Positions 47,289 to 58,852 of a DNA stretch of 64,000 nt are shown piece after piece. This stretch comes from Tricholoma matsutake (Eukaryota; Basidiomycota; Agaricomycetes; Agaricales; Tricholomataceae). The first letter of the stretch is position 1. The number at the start of each line of letters is the position of its first letter. The notes under the pieces were generated by a model. That model saw only the letters and a list, made by a program, of their open reading frames with translations, was not told the DNA's origin and did not search any database. A program made the translations under genes and the position numbers. The stretch covers positions 11,594,001-11,658,000 of the forward strand of contig AP026543.1 of the NCBI GenBank assembly GCA_026075535.2, written 5' to 3'.

Positions 47289-47627
47289 CCCTGCAGGTAA
47301 GTCACATTCTGTGAAACAAGGTAAGATACCCACTGATATTCAATGTGCACTGTGGGAACAACCTGCTTGTGTGAATACAAAGCTCATTCCTGTGAAGCTG
47401 TCCATTTGTTTAAACATGTCTGTAATGATTCATAATAATGCTGCTACCAAATTGGGCATAATGAAAGGACAGGAAGCTTTTGTCTATGGGTGGGATTGTC
47501 AGAAAGGACCTGGTGGAAAAGACATGCTCAACACACTCTTTGTAAAACTCACAAATTCACCTTGCCCAATTAAACTGGATGGTCTACCGCTAAATGTGGT
47601 TCCACTCACAAAGATGACTGTCACCAC
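47289..47627 (+). pseudogene. Helitron-type PIF1 helicase, part 2
   Basis: Continues the helicase frame across Ty3-B in phase (GGT AT|C CCT). Reads ALWEQPACVNTKLIPVKLS, CLNMSVMIHNNAATKLGIMKG, VYGWDCQKGPGGKDMLNTLF and LDGLPLNVVPLTKMTVTT, the accessory region between PIF1 motifs IV and V. It is open throughout and ends at the Ty3-C insertion. Confidence 0.88.
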
Positions 47628-48029
47628 TGTTAGGGCGACACCCACTATCTGCTAGCTAAGACCATGCGGGTTCTCTCTACAAGAAGGGGGCGGGATCCGC
47701 ACTCGTGATGGGGGAACTGAGGGTTTTGATGTGAGGGGTTATTAATAGGTGAGTTTGTTGACAAAGTCCTTTCACACCAAAAGCATAGGTGGAATACCTA
47801 AGAGAACACAACTGGGGTCCCCTAGGCATATATTTAGGGTTTATATACTATGTTACATATATTGTACATTGTTGTTACCAATGCACTCATACATGCGCGT
47901 AGATTTTGATGCATGCAAAATAAAATTCTCACACTATCAAAGTGTAGCATCATTTGGCATCATGTAGTGTAATTTGACATAATAAAATAAAAATGAAATT
48001 TTATTAGGTAATGGGGTGGTTTCCTAACA
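47628..48029 (-). repeat. 3' LTR of Ty3-C
   Basis: 402 bp, TGTTAGGGCGACAC..TTTCCTAACA; followed by TTACCCCCCTTTT, the complement of the polypurine tract. Confidence 0.95.
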
Positions 48030-48040
48030 TTACCCCCCTT

Positions 48041-48400
48041 TTATGCCTCGACTTCCAGGTGAGAAAATATTGCATCTGTCCCCTCTGTGAAATTTTGGTA
48101 AGGCTGGAATTTCATCCCCTCATACACCATTCTCGCAATGCGACGTGGAGCATTCAGATTATGTTTAAAGAATTGGACGATTGTGTTATGTGCTCGCTTA
48201 CAATTCTCTTCGGGTTCCCACAAATTTTTTTCATTGGTATAGTTTTTCCACTTTATTAAGAACTCCAATTTGTTCTGTTGAAGACGTGAGTCTAGAATTT
48301 CTTCAACTATGTATTCTGGAGCACCTTCTACTATTATTGGAGGTTGCAGAGTAGTTTGTTGGCCAGGAATAGTGGGCGGGCGGTAAGGGTGTAGGTGGGA
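48041..48400 (-). pseudogene. Chromodomain of Ty3-C
   Basis: 75 open codons to 48041 starting MEFLIKWKNYTNEKNLWEPE, NCKRAHNTIVQFF. Aromatic and acidic positions typical of chromodomains (W..Y, WEP) are present. Upstream sequence (PTIPGQQTTLQPPIIVEGAP on this strand) links it to the integrase. Confidence 0.85.
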
Positions 48401-48465
48401 TACGTTAATCTCAGGATCAATCTTGAATGATCAGGGTAATTTTAGCACTACCGCATTAGGTGAGA

Positions 48466-49383
48466 TCACTTTAGAGATCGCATATGGGCCAACTTGTTTC
48501 TCCGTAAGTTCCTTGAAGGTCGTGGAATATTTAGGTCCTTGGTACTTAGCCACACCAAGTCACCAACTTTGTACTCTGGAGTGTGTGCTCGAGTACGATC
48601 CATGTGTCGCATCATGTCATCACGTGCTTTCTTCAATGCTGCCTCTGCTTCCTCTTGTACCTTTTGCATCTTAGATACAAAGTCTTCTACCGACTGTACT
48701 TTGACTTCCCTTCTGGGTTCTACTCCCATGTGAGGATGATATCCATAATTCGCGAAAAAGGGTGACATACAAGTAGCCGAATGGAATTTGTTATTGTGGG
48801 AAAATTCGGCAATTGCCAGCCATTCGGGCCAGTCGGTTTGTCGGTAGTTGACAAACATACATAGGTACTGCTCCAACTCCTGGTTCATTCTCTCTGTCTG
48901 CCCATCAGTCTGTGGGTGATATGCCATAGATAGTTTAGTTTGAATTCCCAATATGTTGTTCAGTTCTTGCATAAATGTGGAAGCAAATTGTGGTCCACGA
49001 TTGGAGATAACAGTATCGGGTAACCCATGTAACCGCCATACCTGATTTAGATAGAGGCGCACCAAGCCCAATGATGAGGTTTCTGTAGTAGGAATAATAT
49101 GGACCTCCTTTGTGAAGCGGTCACATACTATGAATATTGCATCATACCCTTGAGCCTCGGGTAATCCAGTAATAAAATCCACAGATATATCTTGCCATGG
49201 TGCTTTAGGTATAGGGTTCAGCATTAATTTTCCTGCAGGTTTTTCTGGAAATTTCTTCCCCCTCATGCATGTATCACATCCATCCACATACCCCAACACA
49301 TACTTTAAAATTCCGGGCCACCAATAATTTCTCATTACTAATTCCAACGTCTTCCATCTTCCTGGGTGTCTGGCAGTTGGCAT
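48466..49383 (-). pseudogene. Integrase of Ty3-C
   Basis: A 305-codon open frame: RNYWWPGILKYVLGYVDGCD with the zinc cysteines, WQDISVDFITGLPEAQG, VISNRGPQFASTFMQEL (second catalytic Asp replaced by Asn, TCC AAT; Ty3-A has TCC GAT), AYHPQTDGQTERMNQELEQ, and VGDLVWLSTKDLNI. The N-terminal HH pair lies on the far side of the element at 49384-50821. Predicted inactive. Confidence 0.92.
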
Positions 49384-50821
49384 TGATGATGCTCAACCCA
49401 GAAACCCAAACAAAACCCACAAAAAGGCTTCGGATGGTATAACATGAGTCAGAGGAAGGATGCGAGGCCCTCTAGATGTCACCTGTCAGACCAACCATCA
49501 AATAGTCATGAAACAACTGCTTGTCGAAGCAGTTTGAGGCTAAAAGAATGTGTTTCGAGACGTTGCGATGATTTGCGAGGTGTTGCTATGCTTTTCGAGA
49601 TGTCGTGATGCTTTTCGAGATGTTGCGATACTTTTCAAAGAAGTTTCGAGGAATTTCGAGTGCGCAGATATGTTCAGACACAAGATCGGGGGACTAGACG
49701 AGTAGTAGAAGTGAAGAAAAGGCTAATCGAGGGAAGCAAGAGCGAAAATAGTGTAATGCGAGGAATTTCGAGGAATTTCGAGGAAGTTTAGCATAAAACA
49801 CCAAACTTCGGACTGAATAAGACTAAACTGTACTCTCAAATCACTGTGATTCGGGAGGAAGACAACGACTTTCTTGTTTTTCTTTGTATCTAGTACATCT
49901 TTTTATATAAAATAAAGAAAGTACCTAAAAAGGCTAGAGAACATGAGGCAAACATGTGGAAAACTTGAGGCAAAAGACAATATAAGTATATCAGAACAAT
50001 AAAGTGAGCCTAGAAAGGGTGAATATAACACATGATGAAGAAATAATAAGAAAGAATAGCTAAAAGTGGACTGTCCTTGTTATAAATTGAATAGAAGATC
50101 GGAAACTGCTTCGAGTGAATTGTATGCGTGCATATGCAGTCGAAATGTGTTCAATATACTCGATATAGTGTCCCATGTGTCCAGCATGCGTCCGAAGATC
50201 ATTTGAATAGGAAATACTGTGTCCAACGATGTTTTTCGAGGTTCAATGTTTTTCGAAGATTTTTGAAGATTCTTCTGACTTTGTTTGTGGCCCGATATTG
50301 GTGCGATATTGTTCGGCAATGGTAGGGGATACGTCTGGCATGTGTGCGATGACCATTGGGATAGCGATATAGTGTCCAATGTCAATTTTCGATGTTCAAT
50401 GATGTTTGATTGTGTTTGATACGATGCTCGCGCTGTTCATTCGTGTTCAATACGATGCTTGATGATGTTCAATGATGCTCGACCGTGTTTGACGATGTTC
50501 GATCATGTTTGATACGATGCTCGTGCTGTTCAATCATGTTTGATACCATGCTCGACAATGTTCGACGATGTTTGATTGTGTTTGATACGATGCTTGCGCT
50601 GTTCGATCGTGTTCGATATGATGCTCGACAATGTTCGACAATGCTCGACCATGTTCAACGATGCTCGACGATGTTTGATCGCATTCGATACGATGCTCGC
50701 GCTTGGTAGACTTGGTCGGGAGTGGTTGCACTGCTTCTGGGACCTCGTGCAAGTTATCCGATGTGATTAGAATGTGGTCGAAACAGTGAATCAGCCTTTG
50801 AGCCGAGGAGACAACCTATCA
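49384..50821 (-). mobile_element. TCGA-rich non-coding element (copy 2) inside Ty3-C pol
   Basis: On the plus strand it starts TGATGATGCTCAACCC and ends GAGACAACCTATCA. The uninterrupted Ty3-A sequence (GGCAGTCAGTGTATTATG) shows the empty site. A 4-bp duplication is diverged (gcat / gtgt). It contains TTTCGAG words, an A-rich part shared with 28330-28640, and a degenerate minisatellite at 50395-50705. No protein. It splits the integrase zinc finger from the RNase H side. Confidence 0.8.
50395..50705 (+). repeat. GATGYTCGA-type degenerate minisatellite
   Basis: About 300 bp of repeated CGATGTTTGAT, GTTCGATACGATGCTCG and CTGTTCAATC words in higher-order units of roughly 90-100 bp. It accounts for chance open frames on both strands. 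CpG is kept in many TCGA sites, unlike surrounding retroelement DNA. Confidence 0.75.
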
Positions 50822-50888
50822 GTGTATTATGATGTAACCGGATGATCTCCCTTCTCAAATCCTGATCCTTCGGTACATACACTTTTCC

Positions 50889-51581
50889 TCAAAACAACAC
50901 CAACCATTGTTCCTCAGCCCATTCATCTCCTTTGATATTACCTTTCTTCTCTCCCTTCAGAGCTTTCACAGCTTCCACTACTTCATTGTCCATTTCCAAA
51001 CATTGTCTAATTTTAGACAACATTTCTGTTTCCGAGCTATCTATTAATAGATGCCCTTGATGCATAGCGCAAATGCAAAAGTATTCGGGTTTGAGCAAGG
51101 TAACATTTTTATTGTCCTCCTCCACCCCCCTTTTATGATCAATACATCTGGATAATGCATCTGCTTTCCTCATTAAGGTTCCCACTTTGTGGACCAAGTG
51201 AAAATTGAAACACGATAGGAATAGTGCCCAATGCGCTTGCCGGCGATTAAGCTTTTTAGCAGACATGAAGTATTGCAGATTTTGATGATCTGTCCAGATC
51301 TCAATCTGATGTGTACATCCCTCCAAATAATGCCTCCATGCCTCCAATGCTCGTATTATCCCCCACATCTCTTTGTCATGCACATCATAATTCCTCTCCA
51401 CATCATTCAACCCTCGGGACAAATATGCACAAGGATGCCATTTGTCATCTTCACACAGCATTGATAATACTGCTCCAGTAGCAAAGTCGGATGCATTGGA
51501 TTCCACGCGTAAAGGGCATGTGAGATCCACTGGGGCTAATATTGGTCCCTCCACAAACTTCCTCTTCAACTCCTCAAACAC
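50889..51581 (-). pseudogene. RNase H region of Ty3-C
   Basis: A 230-codon open frame: FEELKRKFVEGPILAPVD, CPLRVESNASDFATGAVLS (first catalytic Asp is Asn; Ty3-A retains Asp), YDVHDKEMWGIIRALEAW, IEIWTDHQNLQYFMSAKK, LMRKADALSR. The loss of the first Asp predicts an inactive nuclease. Confidence 0.9.
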
Positions 51582-51599
51582 TGTCTGCTGCTGCTCTCC

Positions 51600-53108
51600 C
51601 TACCTCCACACTACTCCTTTTTGCATAAGGTTATGTAAGGTTGCAGCAATTTTAGAAAAATTGTGCACAAAGCAACGATAATAATTTGCAAGTCCCAAGA
51701 AGGCTTGAACCTCCTTTACATGGGTGGGTGCAGGCCAATCTGTGATCACCTGTACCTTGATCGGATCCATTTTGATCCTGTCAGGGCCGATCAATAATCC
51801 TAGGAACTCAATCTCGCTTGCCCCACACACACACTTCTCCAGTTTCAAAAATAGATCATTCTCCGCTAACCTCTGTAGCACCTCCTGCACTATTGCCTCA
51901 TGATTTTCTTCATCCTCCATGAATATCAGAATGTCGTCAATAAATATTATTACCACACCTTTGTCTATTACATCCTTGAAAATGTCGTTCATCATATTTT
52001 GAAAGGTTGGGGGACTATTAGTCATCCCAAAAAACATGACAAGTGGCTCGAAGGATCCTCGATGCGTGGCAAATGCGGCCTTCCACTCATCTCCTTTCTT
52101 TATTTGTACATTGTTGTATCCCCATCGTAAATCCAATTTTGTAAAGACTTTGGCTTTTCCCACCTTGTCAATTATTTCTGAGATCAACGGCAGGGGGTAC
52201 ACATTCTTCACTGCCCACTCATTCAGATACCTATAATCTGTACACATCCTCTTCCTTTGGTCTTTCTTTGGCACGAAGAATATTGGTGATGTCTGTGGTG
52301 ATTTTGAAGGTCATATGTATCCTTTGCACAATTGCTCCTTCAGGAATGCATCCACTTCTTCTTGTTCCATCGGAGATAACAGATATACCTTTGACTTCTT
52401 TGGCACAAACCCTGGCTTCATCTCAATCACATGATCCCATGGCTTCTGCACCGGCATTCGCTCAGACTCCTTCTTCTGGAACACTGACAGATATTCATGA
52501 TACACTTTTGGCACCCATTCCTCCACTGGCTTCTCCACCTTCACGATATTTTTGTCCCATGACTGTCCTCCACAAATTGCTCTAAAGGTTTGCTTCTGCT
52601 CTTCTTTCTCGATCATGACCGGAACTTCCTCATTTGGCATTTCCTCATCCTCCACTTCCTCCATCGTAACAGAATACTTTCTCAGATGTTCTTTCTCTTT
52701 CTTTTTCCTTTTTTCTTTCTTCATCTTCCTCCCATACACATTACATTCCTTAGGACAACGAGTCATTTGTACTTTCCCAGTTTTCCAATCAATTTCGGGA
52801 TTATGCTTCCATAACCATGGACATCCTATTATTAGATTGGTTTTCCCAAGATCACACACTTCGAATATGGCTTGCTCCTGATGCTCCTGATACTTTAGTA
52901 CCATAGTCACCTCCTCCTTGATAGTTCCTCCACGATTGACTGTTCCATCAATATTGTACACCATTATAGGTTGCGCCAGCTTGCATGTGTTAATACCATT
53001 TCCAGTAATTAAGGACTGATTAATAAATAATCCTGTAGCACCACTATCAAGCAATGCTTCCACATCAATCGCTGCATGTGTGACCACTGTCTTCAGTCCC
53101 ACAGTCAA
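51600..53108 (-). pseudogene. Protease and reverse transcriptase of Ty3-C
   Basis: 53108-52311 is one 265-codon frame: protease EALLDSGATGLFINQSLI, NLIIGCPWLWKHNPEIDW, Lys/Glu linker, then the RT thumb-side start KGYI. After a TGA (CGA in Ty3-A gives KGYIRPS) the same frame continues 52274-51600 as RT with [51 protein letters not shown] and [18 protein letters not shown] motifs are intact apart from the stop. Confidence 0.92.
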
Positions 53109-53332
53109 GGTGATTTCAGGTTCTATTCACGCAGAGCAAATAAAGAATTTAGGGGTTTTTGGAAATGACATGTGACAATTTTCTTTGTCACGTGATTGAC
53201 AACAGTTGTACTCCTTTTCATCACGTGATTCAGAATGGTTGTACTCCTCCTCAATTTCCTTTTCTGATTTGCTCTGGGTTTCCTTGGATACTAATACATT
53301 GTAACGATTCTGGGTCACCAATGGGGAAACCT

Positions 53333-54430
53333 TCACTGAGACTCTTCCACAAAATTCTTCTGCTTGCCTTCCTCCGGCTTCACTTCCTCAATTGTAGCTT
53401 CCCTAATCTTTCTTTTCTGCCTACAATTCCTAGAAATGTGTCCTAACTGCCCACAGTTAAAACATTTAAGTGGGGCTCGTCTCCCTGCTTGATCAACCTC
53501 CATTGCCTCTGCTGGTGCTGCTGACTCCATAACTATAGGTGTCACTGCCATGGCCGGTGGCTGTGCCCTTGGAGCTTGCGCCTGAGGCGCCTTTCCTTTC
53601 TCAGACTTTCCTCCTGATGACTTTCCAAATTTACTACTTCCGTACATCAACTTTGACTCTGCCTGTTCCTGCCAATATTGCTGGTCAAGGTGCATTGCCC
53701 AATTATACCACTCATCCAACTTCTCTGGCATAGAAGGTAGTCAGTAGATAGACTTGAATAAAGAGGGATTTAATCCTGCTTTCAAAAACTCTACCAACAC
53801 GGCTTCTCCCATATCTGTTTGCAAAGCTTCTGCTTTGAACTGCAAAATAAATTCATCCGCCATTAGGGAACCTTGGCGCATGGTCTTTAATTTAGCATTG
53901 GCTGTTTCCTTTGGATTAGGGTCTCCAAACTGTGCCTCCAATCTCTCCAGAAATTCCTTGAAGGTTGCAAATGGTTTATTTCCCACGGCAATTTGATTAA
54001 TAGCCTCATTTCTCCAGAACTGTGCTTTCCCCCCCTGAATGTATGAGAGAGCAAACATAATCCTAGACTCGGCTGTATGAAACTCTGGCTTCCTCCCATG
54101 GATGTACAATACTATAGAGCTGATGAAGGATTTTGTATTCTCCATGGTACCGTCAAAGATTTGCGGGGGTGCATACTTAGGTAAGCACACTTTTCCATTT
54201 CCAGATTTCTCTGCCATCTCATCCTCTTGCGACATCCACTCCACCATCTCCTCCATCTCATCATCTCTTTCTCCTGTCATCTCTGGCTGTACTTCCACTT
54301 GTCTGGGCTGTAATGCTGCCAACACTGACACTAATTGCGACATTTGCACCATAAGCGCATCAATTTTCGCCTCTAGTGTTGGTGTGGGAACAGGATTAGG
54401 ACCGGGATTAGAAGTTGAAGGTTCAGACAT
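53333..54430 (-). pseudogene. Gag of Ty3-C
   Basis: Near-identical to Ty3-A gag. ATG at 54428-54430, capsid part to a TGA at 53741-53743, then the zinc-knuckle part CFNCGQLGHISRNC ending before 53333. The stop occupies the same codon as in Ty3-A. The next open frame (53336-53127, SPLVTQNRYNVLVSK) is in another frame, so gag and pol are not collinear. Confidence 0.93.
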
Positions 54431-54916
54431 AATTGTAAAATCTGTGATGAATCACTTCTTCAACAAATTCAAGACTTGTTCTTTGAGATCTCTCCAAACG
54501 TTTATGGGTCACATGATGTTCGTCAATTGTTCATCAATTATTTGTTTGTTCATTGGGCGCCTAATTTGGCACTTTGGATCAATAACCCTTCCAACAGTGC
54601 CTGATCTCAGGGATAACACTGAATTTGGCTTGTAACTAAAATAGTCGTCTGAATAGAGTGATGTAAATTGTGACTAAACCAGATCCAATCAGTTGTCTGG
54701 TTGCAGCTGTCCTAATGACGAGCACTGCCTCTCGATCACTGGCAGTCGCAATGTAAGGCGAGGCCTGGCGTCGGCTTATGAAAGAAAAGGTAGATTACAT
54801 ATATACAAGTACTTCTGGCTCATGCTGAAAGGATGAGTAATCAGATGTGGCGCAGTGAAACAATGATGTATGCGCAAGTAAGAGAAGGTGCACTGATATG
54901 GGTAGTTGTGTTCTTC

Positions 54917-56330
54917 TGTTAGGGTGACACCCACTATCTGCTAGCTAAGACCGCCTGGGTTCTCTCTACAAGAAGGGGGCAGGATCCATGCTCGTGATGG
55001 GGGAACTGATGGTTTTGATGCAAGGGGTTATTAATAGGTGAGTTTGTTGACAAAGGCCTTTCACACCGAAAGCGTAGGTGGAATACCTAAGAGAACACAA
55101 CTGGGGTCCCCTAGGCATATATTTAGGGTTTATATTCTATATTACATATATTGTACATTGTTGTTACCGATGCACTCATACATGCACTGATAGGTCCACC
55201 TAGCACTATAAGGTCTGTAACCACTCACAGCAGTTCTGCATCAATCTCTCAAGACACTCGGAACCCCTTGAATGCCTTCGAGCCTCGTGAAACGCTCCCG
55301 AACAGGCTTTGAGCAGCCTTGCACTACCTTGATCCCCCTCAATCCCCCTCGAACGATATAGGAACACTTCGAATGTGCTCAGCTGCCATCATCATGGCCT
55401 CTGGCACTCTTACTACATGCCAACGAGTCATAGCAAGGTTGACCAAGCTATTCAGCTACCGACTGAGCACGCACGAGACAACTAAGGACATGATGAGGCA
55501 AATTTCAAATGTTTAGATGGTTTGTAATGACATAGGACGAGTACATTTCACACATATCAGGACTCCAGAGATTTAATTCTTATCTTTTATTGTTTTACTC
55601 AGTGATAGAGGTTTATCTTTTATCCTAGACTTCACCTCATGTAGGCCTCATGTTCTCCTTCCCCTTTTTGGTAGTACCTCTTCAGAACTTATTTAAACTT
55701 GTAATAGTTACTCACTTAAGAAAGGAAGAAAGAGATCGTCTTACTTCACTATAGTCTGATTTAAGAGTTCAGCTCTTGAGTCCAAGCCTCTCGTCTAGCC
55801 CAAAGTTCTGCAAATCATCGCAAACTTCCTCGAAACTTCGTATTAGTCCTCGAACCCTTCGTCCATTGTATATCATTATTGCCCCTCATCACTATCATCA
55901 CTGCCCCACTCACATATTCCTTCTACACACTTCGTAAAACCGTCTATACCATTCCCAATTACCTCGAATGTCTCCTCTAACCCTCGAACCTTATCGATCT
56001 CCCTCGAACTTACATCGAGAGATCTCGCGCCCCTTTGAACATTCTTGAAACCCTTCGTACCCACTCAGATGTCTTATGCCTCCATCAGGTTGGATTCGGT
56101 GACTTTTAGTACCACCTTGCACCCTTCCTCTAACTCATGTTATACCATCCAAGGCCATTTTAGTAGGTTTTGTTTGGGGTTTCCGTGTCGAGCATATCAG
56201 CATGTACATTTTGATGCGTGCAAAATAAAATTCTCATGCTATCAAAGTGTAGCATCATTTGGCATCATGTAGATTTGACATAATAAAATAAAAATGAAAT
56301 TTTATTAGGTAATGGGGTGGTTTCCTAACA
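54917..56330 (-). repeat. 5' LTR of Ty3-C, split
   Basis: 54917-55187 and 56200-56330 together make a near-complete LTR. The gap is the TCGA-rich element at 55188-56199. Confidence 0.9.
55188..56199 (+). mobile_element. TCGA-rich non-coding element (copy 3) inside a Ty3-C LTR
   Basis: Starts TGATAGGTCCACC like the locus at 27678, ends GTCGAGCATATCA, with a 4-bp duplication gcac / gcat. Rich in CCTCGAA and CTTCGAA words (about 55850-56050). No coding frame. Third-level nesting: helicase gene, Ty3-C, this element. Confidence 0.78.
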
Positions 56331-56335
56331 ACCAC

Positions 56336-58055
56336 CTCTTGTAAATTGCCCAATGACTCGTCCATTGCTGTGACAAGGTGTCAAATTGAGGCACTTCCCA
56401 ACTTCGCAATGATGGACTATGCTTTGCAGGGAAAGACACACCTGTACAATGTGGTGGACCTTAGTCATAGTTGTTCCCATCAAAGCTACTACACCTCTCT
56501 GTCAAGAAGTGCAACTGCCGATGGGACCCTTATTCTGAGCTCTATACATCCTGGAAAGATCACAGGTGGTGCATCAGGTGCATTGTGACAGGAGTTCCGT
56601 GAGCTTGAATTGCTTGATGACATAACCACTCTGTTGTTCAAAGGCAAGCTTCCTGTGCAGGTTGCCATGGGGGATCGGAGAAACACAATGGTAGATCCTT
56701 TTCGTAGATATAAAGGTTTGACCTACATGCCTGCAGCAATGCACAGATCTATATGTCCGATCCATTCCTGGAATCAAAGGATTTTGTATGGTATGGTTCT
56801 CATGATCCTGCAAAACAGGTCAGTGTGGATTTTGACATGAAGAAAAACAGCTGGGATACCACCCTATCACCTTGTATGCCAAAAAAATTGAGTCCTGCTG
56901 ATGAACCAGATCTTGCTTTGAAGTGTAAGCATTCATACATCCCTTCAGCCAATGTAGATATGCACCCACTCAAGAAGTTGAAAATTGATCACATGGCTTC
57001 AACATCCCATGGTCTGCACATGAATGTACCGATAGGGATGCAGTGGCATAATAATAGTTGTGCTTATAATGCTACCATTACTACACTATTTAACATTTGG
57101 CGTCAAGAGCTGACATCAATGACCATATCCTGGCAAGCTATTGGGTCTGATCATCTGCATACACTGACCCAGTCTTTTGCTACTCACCACAGTGTCAACT
57201 CCGATCTTCCTTTTTCTTTGGATCAGATCAGAGACTACTTTAGACACCATATGTCTAGAGTCTCTGAGGAGTTCACAATTGGTAGATATGCCAGTGTTCC
57301 TCTATTTACTCAAGATGCATTGGCCAGTGGCATTAATGCATGTGGAATGTCTGGACATGCATAAAGTAGACCATGACCAACGACATATTCTATCTTGTGA
57401 GCTAATTTTGTTTGGATGGCAGGGCATGGACATCCAATTGTGCCTTGATGACTTTGCGATATCATTAGGATCAACATGTCCAATGTGTAATGAAACTCTC
57501 ATATGTAAGACTACTTTCATGCAGGCCCCACCTTTACTGGTGTTTGACTTGGGGCAGCACATCCCAACTATCAATTGCCTGATACACATAACCTGCAGAG
57601 AAGGTCATCAGGTGGCTTACAATCTTAAGGGAGTCATTTACTATGCAAATCAGCATTTCACTGCCCAGATTGTCACAGGCACTGGCCAGACCTGGTTTCA
57701 TGATGGTATGTTTACAGGAAATTCTTTACTCTACAATTTGCAAGCAGCGGGGTCTGTACACAACAATGGAGCCATTATGGCTATCTACACTTCTGAACTC
57801 CACACCCCCTGAAAGAACTTGGACATGCCATGCGAAGCATTGGCCCTCATAGCACAAGTTTCCTTTGTTTGCCATGTTGGATACACTAACTGGACTGACT
57901 CTAGCAAAGGCATGTCAATGTCTTTGAGCATGTCAACTATGCTGTTGTCCATCAGAAGCATGAGCTCTCTCACCTTGCTCCACTGGATGTGCTTTTGGGA
58001 GGGCAATGACAACAGAATTCTGTGCAAGCCGAGTATGACCCTCTTGAGTCTCAGG
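56336..58055 (+). pseudogene. Helitron-type helicase, part 3: PIF1 end and cysteine-protease-like domain
   Basis: Resumes in phase after Ty3-C: LPNFAMMDYALQGKTHLYNV, SHQSYYTSLSRSATADGTL (PIF1 motifs V/VI), ITGGASGAL, TGA at 56586 (CGA expected), EFRELELLDDITTLLFKGKL. One-base frameshift near 56745, then DPFLESKDFVWYGSHDP, a linker, and a domain with a Cys box MQWHNNSCAYNATITTLFN, CPMCNETLIC zinc-like pair, and a His box VIYYANQHFTAQIV followed by TWFHDGM. Cys and His boxes in this order recall papain-like/USP-type peptidases that I associate with this helicase family in mushrooms. More frame changes near 57350 and 57905 precede YAVVHQKHELSHLAPLDVLL. The hAT copy at 58056 interrupts. Confidence 0.82.
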
Positions 58056-58844
58056 TAGTGTTTTAAGGTCTGGTCCTATGGACCAAAAAAAGACTGGGAA
58101 CTGAACCAAACCTACCCAATGTTAACCGTACCATTGGTTATGGTTAATGTCCAGTTATGGGCAGTTATTTCAGATCTCAAAAATATCATTAACTGCACAA
58201 AAACTGGTTTAAACCGGCTGAGACCAGTTAATGGGTAATGTAAACTACACCACCCTGTTTCCACACATATTCGTTTCAATTACGCTCCCTGGGTCATTAA
58301 AAATGGTTGAGAACTGAAAAGGATATGACCAAAACCATTTTATGACAGATATTTTGTCATGATTTCAATGACTTTGATTGTACTTCTTATAACTTGTGCT
58401 ACAAAAATGTTGGGTACAATTGGACATCATAGAATCCATAGCAATAGCACACATAAACATATATACCATGTAGGTTTCATTCATTTAACATCCCTGACAA
58501 GTTTTAACTACATACTACAAATTACAAACTACAGACACAACTTGAATGCAATGTACTTTGTTTGAACCATAACTAGATCAAATCTTAATGCAATCTCTTA
58601 AAAGTTGGACCAAACGACGAGTAATTACAGTACCTAACCCACCCTACGATGGCTATAAGGTCTGAATAATGGTTACCAAGATACATATGGGTTATATAAG
58701 TACAACAAATTTCATGACAAAAAACCAGTCTTAATCAGTCTTTTCTCAGTCTATTAACCAAAAAAGACTGGTCTGAGTCAGTCCGGTTATGGTCTACCCC
58801 TTTTGGGGTCAAAAAACGAGACCTAACTGGACCTTAAAACACTA
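58056..58844. mobile_element. hAT-like element copy 4
   Basis: TIRs TAGTGTTTTAAGGTCTGGTCC / ACTGGACCTTAAAACACTA, perfect 8-bp TSD gtctcagg (58048-58055 and 58845-58852), 789 bp. Middle part shares TTTAACTACATACTACAA-like and CACACATATTCGTTTC sequence with copy 3. It splits the last helicase-gene segment. Confidence 0.94.
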
Positions 58845-58852
58845 GTCTCAGG

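Larger units (their letters stand above)
47628..56330 (-). mobile_element. Ty3-C: second copy of the Ty3-A family, carrying two nested insertions
   Basis: Minus-strand chromodomain Ty3/Gypsy element with TSD accac (47623-47627 and 56331-56335). LTRs are 47628-48029 and 54917-56330, the latter split by a 1.0-kb TCGA-rich element (55188-56199). A second such element sits between RNase H and integrase (49384-50821). Domain order equals Ty3-A. Its coding frames are longer than in Ty3-A, yet integrase and RNase H have catalytic Asp to Asn changes. Confidence 0.95.

Noticed and set aside
50485..50770. Small proteins from the GATGYTCGA repeat region
   Set aside because: Open on both strands because of the repeat period; no start context or homology.
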